A DNA stretch of 64,000 nt from Apis mellifera (GCF_003254395.2 NC_037642.1:9623736-9687735); one strand, 5' to 3'; counted from the stretch's first letter, positions 13,391 through 27,216 are shown. The notes: a model not told the origin generated them from the letters alone. Program-made: numbers and translations.

Positions 13391-13980
13391 TCTAAATCAG
13401 TAGAGGCGCGCTTTAGGAACGTTTGGCGCGGTCGAGCAAGAGCGTCGGGAGTTCGATCCTAAAAGCGGTGGCGAGCAAGTGGGCTGGCAAGCGAGAGCGG
13501 GGTGCTTGGCCCTGGCAGCGAGATTGTGGCACAGAAACGCGTTCGCCTCGAAGGAACGCTGTCGTTCGTTTCGCGCGTGTGAGCGTGAGCACGTACGTGT
13601 GTATATATATACATATACGTGTTCACGATGTATCGCGCGCGCGCACACCACATCGCGATCCATCCGGCGATTTCGTCGTTTCGAGCTGCTTCCGGCGCTG
13701 ATACGGGGATTTTCGAGGAGAAACTCGTGTGGCTGCCTCGTGTACGGACCATTCGTGCATGTTCGTTCGAGCGGTCGCGCGCGCAATTACGTCAGCCGCG
13801 TAACGCCGTGCAAACCGATCGCGGCGCGCTTTTAGCGCGCGTGTTTCGTAAGCGCGAAAGATCGCAGCGTCACGGCACGGCCTTAGACGTTTGTTCACGT
13901 ATCGAGCGTGTCCTTATAGAACGGCAAAGGACGCGAGTTTCTCGCATGGCCGGTGTTCGAGGCCGATCGAATATACCTAT
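13391..13980. other. CpG-rich block
   Basis: High CpG density with many cgcg words. Six open frames of 71-143 codons overlap on both strands, the pattern expected where stops are rare rather than of a gene. A 7-bp stem built from gcgcgct and agcgcgc lies near 13826-13844. Confidence 0.5.
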
Positions 13981-15290
13981 CCCACTCTCATTAATAATCG
14001 ATTCGTATCGACGTTCTACGAACATATATATATATTCTTCTATCCAATAAAGACGTTTGTAATTGTTGTTTATAATTGTCGTTATTGTTGGAGTATTTTT
14101 TATTAGTTAAAGCCAGATGACAGGGTGTTTAGATAGTTAAAGAGTAACGATAATAGGCAAAGGCGGGATACAGCCAAGGGCTGCTTTGTAACCCAACCTC
14201 GTGTTTACGTAAGTGGAGAATTTAACGTTGCATAACGTACCCGTCGAAGTAGTATTCGGTATGACAAATATTGAGATTTCGTGCAAGGTATCGCGAGACT
14301 TTTAACACAGGAAAAATGATAAATAATGTGGGCATAATTGGCATATATGAAAGCTACTTAATGCATCGATAATATAAAACTAAAAATAAAATGGCCACCA
14401 CTGCGGAATGTTTTCTTCGGTCACGCTACGACAATTATTTATAAACTTTTCATCCCAAACTTACGATTGATGGAAAATGGAAGAGCGTAGTAGTGATTGT
14501 CGTAAAAAAGGGGTCGATATACTTTTTTTAAGATTTTTGAAAAACATGAATATATATATATATATATATCGGTATGATTTCTACTTTGTCAATTTCGAAT
14601 CAATAAGGGAGAATTATTAACGACAAAAGATTCAGCAAACTCAATTTGTTCTAATGTTTAACGATCTTAATTCCGCATTAATGTTCCGCGGTACGGAATT
14701 AGCCGCGTGCTTGTTCGGTTACTCAGCGAGTTAAGCAGCTTACCGGCCAGAATTTTAGTCGAATACAACGGACAACGGTTCCTGGCTGAATAGGAATATC
14801 GTGAAAAGGTAAAAAAAAAAGAGAAGCGTATCGCGTAAATCATACGATAAATCGGAAAGTAATAACAGTCAAGAGTATTTGAAGCGGTATGGAATTGAAA
14901 AACAAGAGGTTTCCAGAGGTGGCTCACGCGACGTCGCGTCGGAAACGCGCCGATAAAGATAGCCGCACGCTATTAATGTCCTCCTGCTCTTAATTAACGT
15001 TAATTAATACGTTCAGTCTGAATCTATTTGTCGGTCTCTAATAAAGCCTGTTACGGCCAATTTTAATCGGTATAATACCAGACTGCACTTTTTCCTGTCT
15101 CTTGATTCCGGCCTAAGAAGAATCGAGTTTTACCCTTTCCTCTTCAATTCGTGATTTTTAATCCAATTCGACAAAAAAAAATAAATAAAAATATATCCAC
15201 GATCGATAATATGATATGATTTAACAAATTATCATATTATACGCGACAAAAATATTTGTCAAACCCGTTAAAAATTTCGGGCCGGATATA
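13981..15290. other. AT-rich non-coding stretch
   Basis: AT-rich, with (TA)n near 14551-14570. The part at about 14930-15125 is unusually free of simple repeats and rich in homeodomain-type taat cores. It could be a conserved non-coding element, but that needs alignment. No gene is recognised. Confidence 0.5.
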
Positions 15291-17150
15291 CGTTGTATGG
15301 TGGCGCGCCACCAATTACTAATTAGCAATTACGTAAAGCGAGCCGTTCCACCGCAAATTCAGTAGAGGCATCAGAGCCATACCGGGTCCACCCTAAAGTC
15401 GGTCCTTGGTCATTAGACCCGGTGAGCGCATTAACCTCGAACCCATTCCTGGCCCATCGCCTCGTGCGCGCCGCCTCTCTATGCCCGTATATATACACCC
15501 ATACTAGAGACGCGGCTGAACGCGCCTGCCTACGATATAGGTGGAGCAGGCTAAGCGACTCTGTCGGACGCATAACGAGCCACGACTTTACGGTAGTCTC
15601 CTTCGTCGCACGACTCGCTAATTCTTCGCTCGGACGCGGTTAGCGGCGGGCACTACCTCCCCCCTCCCCCCTCCGATTGTACGGGTGCACGCATGCATAC
15701 AATCAACGCGCGCGTACACGTACAACGCGAGCGAGCGAGCGAGGATAAGCACGGACACGATTAGATGTAATTGTGCGTAGACGCAAACATAGGTGAATCT
15801 CTGGACGACACGAGCAATGATGTAAGGGCAACTATGCACAGGTCGATTTGTCGTTGGAATCGATTCACGGGCAGATCGTTCGGATGCAATGAAGTAACAA
15901 TGGATTTAACGATAGGTGATATATATATAGTATATATAGGATCTATATAGTTACGTTCGACATGCACTATATATATATATATATACATTGGACGCAGCGC
16001 GTCTTTTTCTCACGCGAGCCCGGCGCGGTCCACCTCGTGTACACAGAGATATGGGCGCGCACACAAGCGAGCGCGAGAGAGTGTGAAATAACGCGAGGTG
16101 ATGGTAGAGGACAAAGGCTGAGCGCGACGCGAGTACTAGGGACTAGGCAGGAACCAGAGTGTTCGTGCGCTGAACGAGCGAGAGACACGGGGCCGTGCGA
16201 CCCACGGGGGAAGGGGGGGGGGAGAGGGGGCAGGAGAAAGGGGAACAGAGTCGAGGGGGCTTCTTCTCCCTCGCCGCCACTTCGAGGGAAAAGGAGGGTG
16301 ACCGAAACGAAGGGGGAGATCGGTGGGATGGATCGAGAAAGCGAGGGGGAAAGAGAGAGATAAACGGAGAGGGAACGAAACGGTACGAAATGGGCGGGAA
16401 AGAGAGAGGTCCGAGGTAGGCGAGGGAGGGAAAGGGACGGGGACGGAGCGCGAACGCGAACCCGCGGGTTCTATGCCATTCGGTCGGTTCGGTGAGTCAC
16501 GCATCGCGAGCTTCCTGCTGCCAGGCCTCTGCTTTCCCCTCACGTCCCACCCTTTGAACCGCGCCGGACCCCTTGGTTCGCGTCTCGCGCCACTGTTATC
16601 CTCCCCCGTCCCCAATCCTCCCGGGCTCCCGCCCGATCCCTTTTGTCTGACGTTCGTTCGTCCGACCGACCGACCGACCGTTCGACCGTCACCCGCAGGG
16701 TTAAGGGTCTTCTAAAGAGGATGCTTCTCTCTCGTCTCTCTCTCTCTCTCTCTTTCTCTTTCTCCTTTTCCCTCCCCGGTGTCTTGTCAGCGTCTCTGCT
16801 CTCTTCTCTTTGTCTATCCAACTCCGTCTGTGCTGCTTTCTCTCTCTCTCTTTCTCTCTCCAAGTTGCCAACACTGGTGCGCCTCCGGTAGGTGAGTTAG
16901 CGACGGTGGTAGTCGGTTGCCTGCTGAAAGATTCGAAAGAGATCCAGACTTGGCGTTTCAAAAGAACGTCGCGTATTTTCGGCGGATTGAAAACGCGCCG
17001 GTGTGCAACGCGGCATCTGCTGCCCTCGGGATGGGAGAGAGAACCGGAGCCACGAAAGAACGATGGTATATAGTAGCGCGCAGCTAGGGTTGTACAATGG
17101 CTGAAACGCTTAAACGCGGCGACACGAACGTCAAGACCCACTCTCCGGAA
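15291..17150. other. CpG-rich block with opposing purine and pyrimidine tracts
   Basis: CpG-rich DNA. The plus strand is purine-rich at about 16200-16450 and pyrimidine-rich at about 16490-16870. It contains a ccga run near 16664-16680, (CT)n near 16736-16753 and 16838-16862, a 14-nt palindrome at 16458-16471 and TA tracts near 15920-15985. The open frames (up to 159 codons) are low complexity. Confidence 0.55.
16206..16230 (+). other. G-rich run with quadruplex potential
   Basis: G-runs of 5, 10 and 5 are separated by two or three bases. The 10-G run can supply two tracts, so a four-tract quadruplex is possible. Confidence 0.6.
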
Positions 17151-18880
17151 ATCTATAGCGTCATCGTATCGATCGTTCCGCGAACTAGTTTTCCTTTAAG
17201 CTCGGCTAACGTCTGGCTTAATCGACCGGAGATGCGGTTGTTAATTGTATAAAAATGAGAATTTTACACCGAGTTCCATGGATTCTTGATTAATTGCGCG
17301 ATGGATCACGGTTATCCAGATGTAAATCGAACTCTTTTCTCTTAGTATCGTCGTTGAAAAAGTTGGTCGACCGTGTCCCTATTTATCATGAGCCGCGGCG
17401 ACGCCTCCCGTACATCGATGCGTTCTGCCGGCCTCTCGAATGTATAATGAGCACTGGGTGGCTCGAATTCGATAAGAGTCGGTTAGGCGGTGCTTCGGAA
17501 TGACGTATCACCGCGCGAGATTAATAGTAGCCATGTATACGTACACAGACATGGCCACACGCGATCGCGCGTAGTCTCTGACCGACCTGGCTCAACTTCG
17601 ACAAGCAAATTCTTTCACGCGAATCTCTAGTTAAGTCTTTCTTTCGTCGAACGCATAATCGAAATCTAGTCTCGTCTTGACATTTACGCGAATGTCAAGT
17701 TTCACACATCTTCGAATACGATTATCAAACGATAACGAGATCAATCAAGTATACACATATACATACGAAAAGTAGCGTAGATTATCTATTCAGAAAATTT
17801 ATATAATACAAGCTAAAGAAATTTCATAAATGTTTTTTTATTCGACGTGAGGTGTCCGAATAATGATTATTGACAAATATGTTCCAATACTTTCGAACAT
17901 TTCAGGCTTCTCCCCTTGTGATAATCGTAAATCCCCTACCTCAAAGTGAGCGGTCCGCAATACACAGGATTTTTTGCGCCGCTTAGTCACTGCGCGCCGC
18001 GACCGATGACGGTTATGTTCGAGCGACGACCAAGTTTGTGTGTATGCGCGAGATGCGCGCACACAGTGGCGCGCGACCACGCGTTTGTCGGCAAAACTTC
18101 GCGTGGTAAACGCGCTTCTTTGTGCCAATGACGTAGTAGAAGAAACCTGCGTCTATATATCCTCAAAGTTTATCAATCACTGATCAAAACATCGCAAATT
18201 TTTCCTATATCGATTTTATCCGTATCGACGAAATTGATGATTCCAGTATATCTTGAGAAGAGCGACGAGTGTCCAATACATGAAAATATATCATTACACG
18301 AAACGTGCACACACACACAGAGTTAAATTTAATGATTCATGTCGCGAAAATTTGTCAGACCATTTCGATTCGCAAGACAAATAAATTGAATTTTATTAAA
18401 TTTTATACGATTAAGACGATAGAAAGATAAAAAAAGGAACGGACGGACAGAAATAGCGAACGCAACAAAGAAATTGTTGACGAGATCGGAAGAAGCGGGT
18501 ATATCCGGTCAAACCGGGCAGCTTGGTTCGGAGAACGTAGTAAATTCTTGTCGCGTCGTTTCGCCGCGATAGGACGAGCATTGAGAGCAGTCGAACGTCG
18601 CTCGGACGCGAACGGGCAAGCCGCGAGCGACATATCCGGATCGTGCGAGGCAAACGAAAACACCGCGAGTCAACATTTGTACGTACATACGTACACGCGC
18701 GCGCGCGCGCGCACAGCGTACACACAAATGTGACGGGTTATTTTATATATATATATATATATAGTTAAGTTATACATAAGTTGGGTTGACAGTCAATGAA
18801 GGTTAGTCTTCTATACGCGTCGTGAGAGCGGCGTGATGTAGCTTTTACGGGCCCCTCGGGCCACACGATCGTCGATCGCT
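17151..18880. other. Mixed-composition non-coding sequence
   Basis: GC-moderate and AT-rich segments alternate. (CG)n lies near 18696-18713 and (TA)n near 18744-18763. No supported gene. Confidence 0.5.
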
Positions 18881-19930
18881 GTGGCATGCGGGTCCCGCGA
18901 GGAGAGCACGAGAGGTGGAAGTGTCGCACGCAGCGGCGACCAGCTGCTCTCCTCACGATGTGCCACAGGGCGTCGTCGCGTCGCGTCCTTTTCTTTCTTC
19001 CCTCTTCTCATCTTATCCTCCTTTTTCCTTCCTTTCTATATCCTTTCTGGACATTCCCGTTCCCCCTAACGCGTGCTGTGCGTGCGTGCGTGCCTGCCTG
19101 CCTGCGTGCGCGAACTCAAGTTCGCACAAAGGGGATATGGGTATATAACGCGACGGAGGCCCTCCGTAGTAGTGGTCAATATACAACTACGCGGCAACGT
19201 CGCGCCACGACGCGTTGCTTTCCTGGTATACGTTATCGCCGCAGTCGCTTCACGAGAGCCTCCATGCGCACACGTAAACACGTACACATTTACTTACGGA
19301 ACGCATCGTACATACTAGCATGTATCTCGTATACGGACAGGCGGATACTACACACGGGGATATATAGGTGTATATGTACCTGGGCCTGCCTGTCGATCCC
19401 TCGGGGTTCGCTTCTCCTCGCACGTACACGCGAAGTCGTGGCAATGCCAGAACGAGCGAGCGAGCGAGCGAACGAGCGAGCCAGCCAGCCAGCCGCGGCG
19501 GCACGGATGCGCCCTGCTTACGTATACACCGGTCCTTCTCTCCGTCTCGCTTTCGCCAACCGGTCCTTCCTCTTCCTACGACCGAGGCCTGGCAATATAA
19601 GCCGAGTAATATTACCGCGGGAAGAGCGGTAAGGTAACAGAGAGCCGCTGCTACGGACCGTTCCTTTCGAGAATTTACGAGCACCACGGTCCGGGTGCCC
19701 GGAGACCGACCCTTCCCTTCTCTCTCGCTCTCTTGCGCTATCTCGCTCTATATACCCTCGTCTCGCGTGTATAACGTAGCTGCGAAACGGCACCGCACGG
19801 ACCGTCAGCGTTTCCGTGCTATGCTTGGAACTTGGGCTCGCTATGCATCTCGAATCTACGCGCTTCCATGCGGTACGCGTTCACGATTGCCAGACGATGG
19901 ACATCCTTATTAGCAGCGAGAAGTTGGCGA
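18881..19930. other. CpG-rich block with tetranucleotide runs
   Basis: GC-rich, with cgtg/cctg runs near 19080-19110 and a gagc/cagc run near 19455-19492. A 248-codon plus-strand frame crosses it, but its translation is Arg/Ala/Ser-rich with no domain and is opposed by open frames on the other strand. It is not called as a gene. Confidence 0.5.
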
Positions 19931-21140
19931 TGGTAAAAGCGAGTTGCTTTGCTTCATAAAGATATATATGTATAATTGGAGTGTTTACGCGTAAAAGCGT
20001 TCCGAATTAACCACTGCGCACGAATACAAACGAATCATTTATGCGAAGGGTAACAGTATTCTCCATTGGTGTACGTTATGTGTATAATAGTTATTGGATG
20101 TTTCTATATGGAATCGAACCGCACTTCATACCATTCATGTTTCTGTGTCGATGGATCAATGGCGGTGTTTCCGTTGTGAAACGCTCGCGGTTTTCCCTTC
20201 CCATATCGATAACGAACATCTGTATTTGAGATAAAGATAAGGAAAAAATGGCGTGAAGATACAGTATTGATAGACAATTTGGCGTAACTTGTACGTAAAA
20301 ATTGAATCAAACGATATATATCGATTTCAATCTTGATACATTTCACATGCAAGTTTTTTGGACAGTTGTACATTTTCTCTTCCGTTCAATCTTGTTGATT
20401 TTCAAGATCATCGAATTTGCTACAGTTGGCGAAGGGAAGAGATTTCTTTCGGTCGGTGCTAAACCGGCTCTCTTTTAAAACACCCAAAATGTTTCATACT
20501 GCGCAAACTTGCGCGCATCTTGCACGCGTGCTTCTATTTGCTCGCATTTGATCGCGCGCATGTATACGCCACGCAGACGGAAAAAACGTAATGGGCGATG
20601 AGATAAGAAGGGGAGGGATGGAGGACAAAGATGGACACGAGAAAGTACGCGAGCAAAAGAAAGAAAAAAAAAAAAAAAGATAAGAAAAAGACGTGCGAGC
20701 GATCGAGCATAACAACACCAACGATGGCGAGGACGGCGATGAATTCGATTTAAACCAGTTTTTACAAGATCGATTACTAGGTATGAGAGGATCGACATGT
20801 GGAAATTAACGTTTCGTTGCGCGGTACGATAATCTATGACATTTTAAAAGTTAAGGTGGTATTTAGACCTGGTCGACACAGTTTAAGTCGCCTCAGTTTC
20901 CCCGATTAACCGGCTTCTATTTAAATTTCAGCGCGTCCCTTGCGCGCTTATTACACGTACATAGAAGATGTTGCCCAGACGGAATATAAAAAAAGAGAAG
21001 AGAAGAAAAAAGAGCGAGAAATGCGTACGCGGTAAACGTACGTAAGAACGATGAGAATGATGAAATCCAGCGAAACGAAGAATACTACAACGACAAGGAT
21101 GACAACGAGGACGACGACCATGATGACGACAACGCAACGA
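19931..21140. other. AT-moderate non-coding sequence
   Basis: Unique sequence with a poly-A run near 20662-20680. Open frames are short or overlapping. A 10-nt resemblance to miR-276 at about 20122-20131 lacks a hairpin and was rejected. No gene. Confidence 0.5.
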
Positions 21141-21689
21141 CAACGATGAGGACGGTCGCAAATGGCGGTGGCGGTGACGGCGAAACGCGACGCGACGCGA
21201 CGCGGCCCGGACTCGCGGACCCTCACATCCTGTCTATGACAGGATGGCTGATGGCTGGTTGGCTGGCCGGCCAGTCTGTCGGTCGGCTTGGCAGGGCCCT
21301 ACCCACGGTACATGTGCCAGTGCCCTGTTCGTGCCGCCGCGTATACGCTACCCTCCTCGCTTCGCCTCTGTCTCCCATGCTCCCTTTACGCTTATCCCTG
21401 CGCGTCTCACGGAGGCCTGTTACTCTTTCTCTCGGTAAAGAACGAAGAACCTCGATCGGAGGCATTTTTTCTTTACTGGCACAGCCGGCCACCGTCGCGG
21501 CAGTCACCGCCACCATTGCCGACGCCACGCCACGGTATCGAATCGTCTCGCCACGGGGTACGTATGGACGGAGAACGCGAGACGGAGAAAGAAAGAAAGA
21601 AAAAAAAGAAGATAAAAAGAACGAGCGGTGAAACGGCTAGAAGCGGGACGAAGATCGCGAGACATGCGGGGAATCGAGTTAAAGGGAGC

Positions 21690-21720
<31 letters not shown>

Positions 21721-22380
21721 CGAAGTGGAAAGAGCGAAAGAGAGAGAAGGGTGGAATAAGGTGGGGCGGCGCTTTCCAATCGCGAAGCGAGGCTCCTCGC
21801 GTTCCGACGACGATCGAAAAAGGTGAGACGTGCCGAAGGGGATATAGGCGCGGACAATGAAGCGGATGAGAGCGACGCAGACCGAGCCACTAAAGTCTGA
21901 CGGAGCATGAGCTCGTGGGAGAAAGAAAGATGGATAGAGCGCGACCGAGCAGAGTGTCGGAGGCAGAAGGAAACGCTAGGGCGGGAAAGAGAGGGGACAA
22001 GGCGAGAACGTGACGAGACGACGGAGGGAGCCGAGGGGATCGCGGACGGTCGAGCGACGACGATTTGGCAACGGCTTTTATGGCTTTCGTTGCGATCGGC
22101 TGGAAACGGCACTGCACACCACGCTGCTGGCGGACGTTGATGCCTCTCCTCGTGTCGATAGTACGCGTCTGGTGTACGTATTTCGGAAATGAGGCCGGTG
22201 CGTATTCTGAAAACGAAGAAAACGCCGCGCGCGGTAGACGGAGAGGGGATGCAAATGCTCTTTTGGCCGCGCAGCGTTATACCAGTCGCTAATGTCGGTA
22301 TTAGGGTCAATAGTGCTAGCAGACACAAATTAAGTCCTGCTCGCGACAGCGTCGCCGAACGTTTATCGCGACCAAGAATA
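21141..22380. other. CpG-rich block
   Basis: GC-rich DNA that is purine-biased on the plus strand at about 21570-22060. A 9-bp stem with a 3-nt loop lies near 21226-21246, and an 8-bp stem pairs 21544-21551 with 21577-21584. A 274-codon minus-strand frame is Ser/Arg/Leu low complexity over the purine tract and is rejected as coding. Confidence 0.5.
21688..21716. repeat. (GA)n microsatellite
   Basis: GA dinucleotide run within a longer purine-rich segment. Confidence 0.9.
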
Positions 22381-24800
22381 ATGATTTGATTACGTAAATC
22401 GTGTTAACGGTTCTCGTAATCCATCGATATATCTCTTTTCTTAATTTTTTTTTTTAACGAAATATTTCTCGATTCGTCGAATATTTAATTTTTCGCATTC
22501 TCATTCTTCCGTGTATTTATAGCGATGTCATAATTCGAGGAAAGAAATTGCGAGAAAGCTGTGTTGGGAAAATATGGTATTCGTTTTTTAAATACAGAAC
22601 GAGTGACGTAAGAGAAAGATGGAAAGAATCGGCAGCGTGATGTCGAACGAGAGAGCGGAGGACACATCCGGTTGTCTCGGATTGACCGGGATCGGTCGCG
22701 GTAAAGGAAATCCGAACCCTTGAGAGCGAAGACGAGAGCGAGAGCGCTGCGAGGGCCTATATTCACAGACGTACCTGCGGGAAACTGTAACTACCGGCAG
22801 ACTGGAAGTATTATGAGAGAAGGGTGGGAAGGTGGGGAGAAGCTGGAGTGCAAGAGAGAAAGTGGGAGGCGGAGAGAGAAAGAGGACGGGAGGAGGGAGA
22901 GAGAATAAACTGGGTCAGTGTCGCGGAACTTGAAAACTTCGCTTCCGTAATGTGAGAGCGGCGCTGACTGCCGCCTGGAAGTCGCTTAAACTGCGTTTAC
23001 GAGTCGGCGGTAGGTAAAACAGAAACACCTCGAGAACTCGAGTCGAGTTATACCTAGTTATGTGTATAGTTGTCTATATGAAAGCGGTATACGTATCTGC
23101 TATGTGTGTGTGTTTTATATATATATATATGTATGTATGTATGTATACGTAATATACAGTGTACGGAACCGGGAAAGAGACAGAGCGAGAAAGCGAATCA
23201 GAGAAAGAGGAAAAAGGAGAGAATCGAGTCAGTGGAAGACATGTACGAATGTACAAACTAAAACCCGCCTTTCCCCGCGCACAATCGAGGAGTCTCGTTT
23301 GTTATACCGGCATTTCCACTGGCGTGCTTCATTGTACACAAGTTTTCTCCCCACGTGCGCGCTGTATTATATCGCGAACGTTTCCCGCCACGATTCAATG
23401 TCAACCGCTACGCGACTATACGTCGAACGCAAGGAACTGGCGGAAGGTCTGACAAGGTCACTATTCCACGCGTTCGTTTGACGCGCCGAAGGAGAAAGTT
23501 CGCTCGTGAATAACGCGTCGATCGCGTTGAAAAAAAATTAGCCGCGATGTCGATTATTTCCAACTTGAAATTTTTTCCGCTCAATGGTAAATAATCGAAG
23601 GTATATAGTACAGCTTTCACTGAACATTTGCATTTTGCTTTAATAACCGAGATGTGTGTTCTATTCCTGCGAAAAACCGACGAGGGAAAATGTTCGAGAG
23701 AACGGGAAGGGACACGAACACACGATAGCATGGATAAGAGGGAAGGGAAATGCGCGCCCACGTATAAACGCGTATATCGTGCACGTAAGCCTGAAAACAC
23801 GGTGGCGTTAGCGCTTGTTGACGCAGATAAACCGTCGGCGTAATGTTATATTTATAGTCTTTTCTTGTTCGCGGCTCGTTTTTTTTTTTTTTTCTTTATT
23901 TCTTTCGATTTTCAGAATGAATTTTTCGAAAGTTTTACGCTCTTCGTCGAGTTATACTCGAGAAACGATTTCGCAAGAAAAACGTCCAAGATAAGAAAAA
24001 TTCGAAATTGAGAAATCTATTCGGATACGAAATCTTTTTGTTGTTATCGCGGTACAATCGATAATCGCTAATTACTGGCGCGCTTTATTTTCGATTTTCA
24101 ACATTCTACGCGTATTCGACCGAACTAAGGTGGGAATGACGAAAATAAGAATAGTGTTGGTGCGTTCGATAAACCGCCATCTTTCACCGGTGGAGACCGT
24201 TTTACACGCGAACGTGATCGCAAGACTAAAAATTAGGGAGCGCGAAAGCGTGGGTTAAAAAAGGGGCGATGAGATCACGGTAGCTCGAGCTCGGTTCGCG
24301 TCGCAACCTTACTTCGCAAGCGGGTGCCGTTAAGCACGTCTGGGTCTAAATAACCTCTGGTATATCGAACCGTGCCAGAGAATCCGCGAGCGGAGGACCC
24401 GCGAGTGACCGTGCGCGTCGCCAACCACGAAGGTCTCGCTCGCAATTGCGATCTCGTTTTCTCGTTTAATAACTAAATCAGGGAGACAAGACGCAGGAAA
24501 AAAAAAAAAAAAGAAAAGGCGATGAAAATTATAAAAGAAAAGAGGAAAAAAAAAAATGTTAAGAAGATATAATTGATAGGGCACATCTTTATATACATAC
24601 GTATATATAAAATGCTTGTATCTATATATATATATATATGCATACAAGGGCGATTGTGACAAATACACGTGCGAACTCTCCTAAAAGTCGAAGCGAGTTA
24701 AAAATAGGAGCGTAGAGCGTAAAAATAAGAAAGAAAATGACAGAGAATCGCGGATAGGAAGTCGCACTTACGTGGACGTAACGCGTACGTAAGGCTGAAA
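22381..24800. other. Mixed non-coding sequence with poly-A/T and TA/GTAT repeats
   Basis: GC-moderate at about 22600-23480, otherwise AT-rich. A (TA)n plus gtat compound repeat lies near 23117-23147, poly-T near 23880-23893, poly-A near 24498-24512 and TA near 24622-24640. A 130-codon minus-strand frame (23408-23800) has varied residues but no recognisable domain, so it is left uncalled. Confidence 0.5.
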
Positions 24801-24963
24801 ACACACGATGGGCAGAGGTGTGGAACGTTTCCTCCCCTTCTCCTACGTGCCCCTCGACGTAGTACCTCGATCTAGTATCCCCCGACATCCTCGCCGACCC
24901 TCTCATCACCGAGGTGCGAGGTTGAGCGTAGATCGAGGGAGTCTAACCAGCGGGTGGCCGATA

Positions 24964-24984
24964 GGGGGTCGGGGGGGAGGGAGG
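24964..24984 (+). other. G-rich run with quadruplex potential
   Basis: G-runs of 5, 7 and 3 with short loops, followed by GG. Quadruplex formation would need the 7-G run to be shared between two tracts. Confidence 0.5.
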
Positions 24985-26161
24985 TCGAAGAAGAGGGTGG
25001 ACGACGAGGCTCTCGGCGTTGGGGTGAGGCGCGGCACGACGGTGGCGCGGCCGGCGGGCGGGCGGGGAGAGGGGGGACTCGAGCGGGGGAGAGCAGTGGG
25101 AGGAGAAGGAGGATAGGGCAGGCCGTTATTTAGCCGGCCGCGCGCGCGTCCCTTCGCGACCGACCCGACTCAGCCGCGCCGCCCTTCACTCGCCCTCGAG
25201 CGCCGCTGTGCTCTGCCGCCCCCTCATCGCTCACGCCCGACTCGACCACCTCTGCACCCTCCTTCCGCCCTCACCCTACTATCCGACAGCCACCTCTAGC
25301 TCCCACACCCTTCGCGCGTTCGCCCTTTTCTCCCTAGCCATCAACCTTCCCTCTTCGTTCCGCCCGATCCGTCCCTTCCTCTCTCCCGCTTCGCAACTTC
25401 TTCCCCCCTCCCCCCCCCTTTTTTCTTCCTTTCCACTCTCTCTCCTTTTTTCCCCTCTTTTTTCTTCTAGCCATCCCTACTTCCGTCCTCGTCGCTCTCG
25501 CTCGCCACTCGGTCGTCTACTCGTCTCCGTTCCCATTGCCCTCGCCTGTTCGGGACACGCGGCGGTACCGGCTCACGCGGCGGTTCTTCACGCTGCCCCG
25601 ACTCGCTATCTCCGTTTATCTAAGCCCGACCCTCCTCGTCAGCTCCGTCGTCCTCGATCGGTCGTCTCGCTCGATCGCGGCCACTTTTTCTCGCTCGGTC
25701 TCCTATCTCTGTCCATGGTGAGCGCGCCGCCACGGTTCTGCCACGGAAAACCTCGAGACTCGTTCGTTCGTCCGTCCACGGCGTGGCTCTCTCCGACGTT
25801 GGCCGTCCGTCGTTCGCCGAAATCCCGTGCTAATTAAAGCCCGCCTCGATGCCCGTCGCCGGCCGGGGCGAGGAGAGAGAGAGGCGTCCTCCCTCCTTCT
25901 CCTTCCTCTATTTCCTTTCGCTCTAACCGCCGTTCGCCGCGTCTCCATCTGTCCCAATCTCTCGCCCCGTCCTCGTCCAACGCACTCTATCGGTGTCTCC
26001 GTCCCTCTCCGCCGACTTTTGCCGCCGTTCCCTCGTTCCGCCCGGCTCGATCCGCCCGCCCCGCCCCGCGCCTCGCCTCGCCGCCCGCCCGTGTGCTCGT
26101 CGCGCCGCGCCACGACCGCGCGCGCACCAAGGAGAAAATTAAGAAGACTTCGGAGCCGGCT

Positions 26162-26168
26162 CCTTCAG
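26162..26168 (+). promoter_or_regulatory. Initiator-like motif in CpG-rich block
   Basis: The sequence ttcagtc fits the insect initiator core (TCAGT). An AT-rich octamer (aaaattaa) lies about 25-30 nt upstream in otherwise GC-rich DNA. The spacing suits a weak TATA-Inr promoter, but motifs this short are expected by chance. Confidence 0.15.
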
Positions 26169-27177
26169 TCCATTGTGCCGCGTATACACGACGAGAGGAG
26201 AGCCCGCCGTCCCCGCGCGTAACGGTACTCGCGCGGCAGACGACGACTCGATGCCTCTTCTCTCTCTCTCTCTCTCTCCTTTTTTTCTTCTTTCCTCGGC
26301 TGCCGCTTCGCTGTGCCCCTCGTCGCCCCAACCGGCCCCTTCCCCCCCCTGCCCTGCGCTTCGCTCAGCTGTCTCTTTGTGTGTTGGACGCGGGTATCGC
26401 GTGCACACACGGACCGAACGAGCGGCTGCTGCCTCGATACGACGCGATCGCTCGCGTACCAACAACGAGCCGAACGGTTTCACACGTATAGGCACGATCG
26501 AGTGTCAGATGGGTATACACAGTGGAATAAAAATAACGCGACTCTTTTAGAGATCGAAAATAATAACAGCGCGGTAATCACCGTGATAATGAACAACGAA
26601 GAATGAAACGTAACTATGTTGCCATCGATCGTACACGCATATATCTTTTAATAATTGCCATTTTTATCCACGCTTATGTAATCGATTAATCAATAAGTCA
26701 CACGTTTTTCAAATATCAAACTGAATCGAATTCTCCATTTCGATCCTTGAAAAACAAATATTGACTTTTACAATCTCGATACAAGTATTTCCATTATTCC
26801 CTATCTTACGAGATGTATATCTTTCCCTTTTTATTCTCGACGCGTGTAAAAACTTTCTTTATTTTCCGTCTCACCCTATAGACGCGTAGAAGAATACAAC
26901 TAAGCGCGAGGCGCCCGCCGAGATAAACTCGTGCTCTGCCTTTTATCTAGATACATTCCTCGCGCCTCCTCTCGCGAGACCGCGCTCTCCGCTCTCCTCT
27001 CCTCTTCCCTCCTTGCCTCCCCTCACACCGAGCGGGCGTCGTCGTGGTCGTGGTCGTCGTCGTCGTCGCCGGTTGTCGCGGTATCGCGACCCGTGGCAGC
27101 CGGGAGGGGATGTTCTCGATGCGTATATCCCGGCAGCGGCACTCTGTCGCCGGACGAAACAACGATACGGAACAACG

Positions 27178-27180
27178 TCA

Positions 27181-27216
<36 letters not shown>

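Noticed and set aside
18780..18790. ttgggttg word resembling a mariner terminal repeat
   Set aside because: Similarity stops after eight bases, with no partner repeat or transposase.
18886..19632. 248-codon plus-strand open frame
   Set aside because: Crosses tetranucleotide repeats, is opposed by minus-strand frames and has no recognisable domain.
20110..20120. Perfect tRNA B-box-like word on the minus strand
   Set aside because: Flanks do not pair as a T-stem and no A-box lies at the required distance.
20122..20131. 10-nt match to part of miR-276
   Set aside because: Not at the seed position and no hairpin.
21565..21576. 12-nt match to the start of miR-184
   Set aside because: The local hairpin is only 8 bp and does not pair this segment as a precursor would; the match ends after 12 nt.
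21504..22328. 274-codon minus-strand open frame
   Set aside because: Ser/Arg/Leu repeats over GA-rich DNA; no domain.
23408..23800. 130-codon minus-strand frame with varied residues
   Set aside because: No known domain or convincing splice or start context. The length is not exceptional in CpG-rich DNA.
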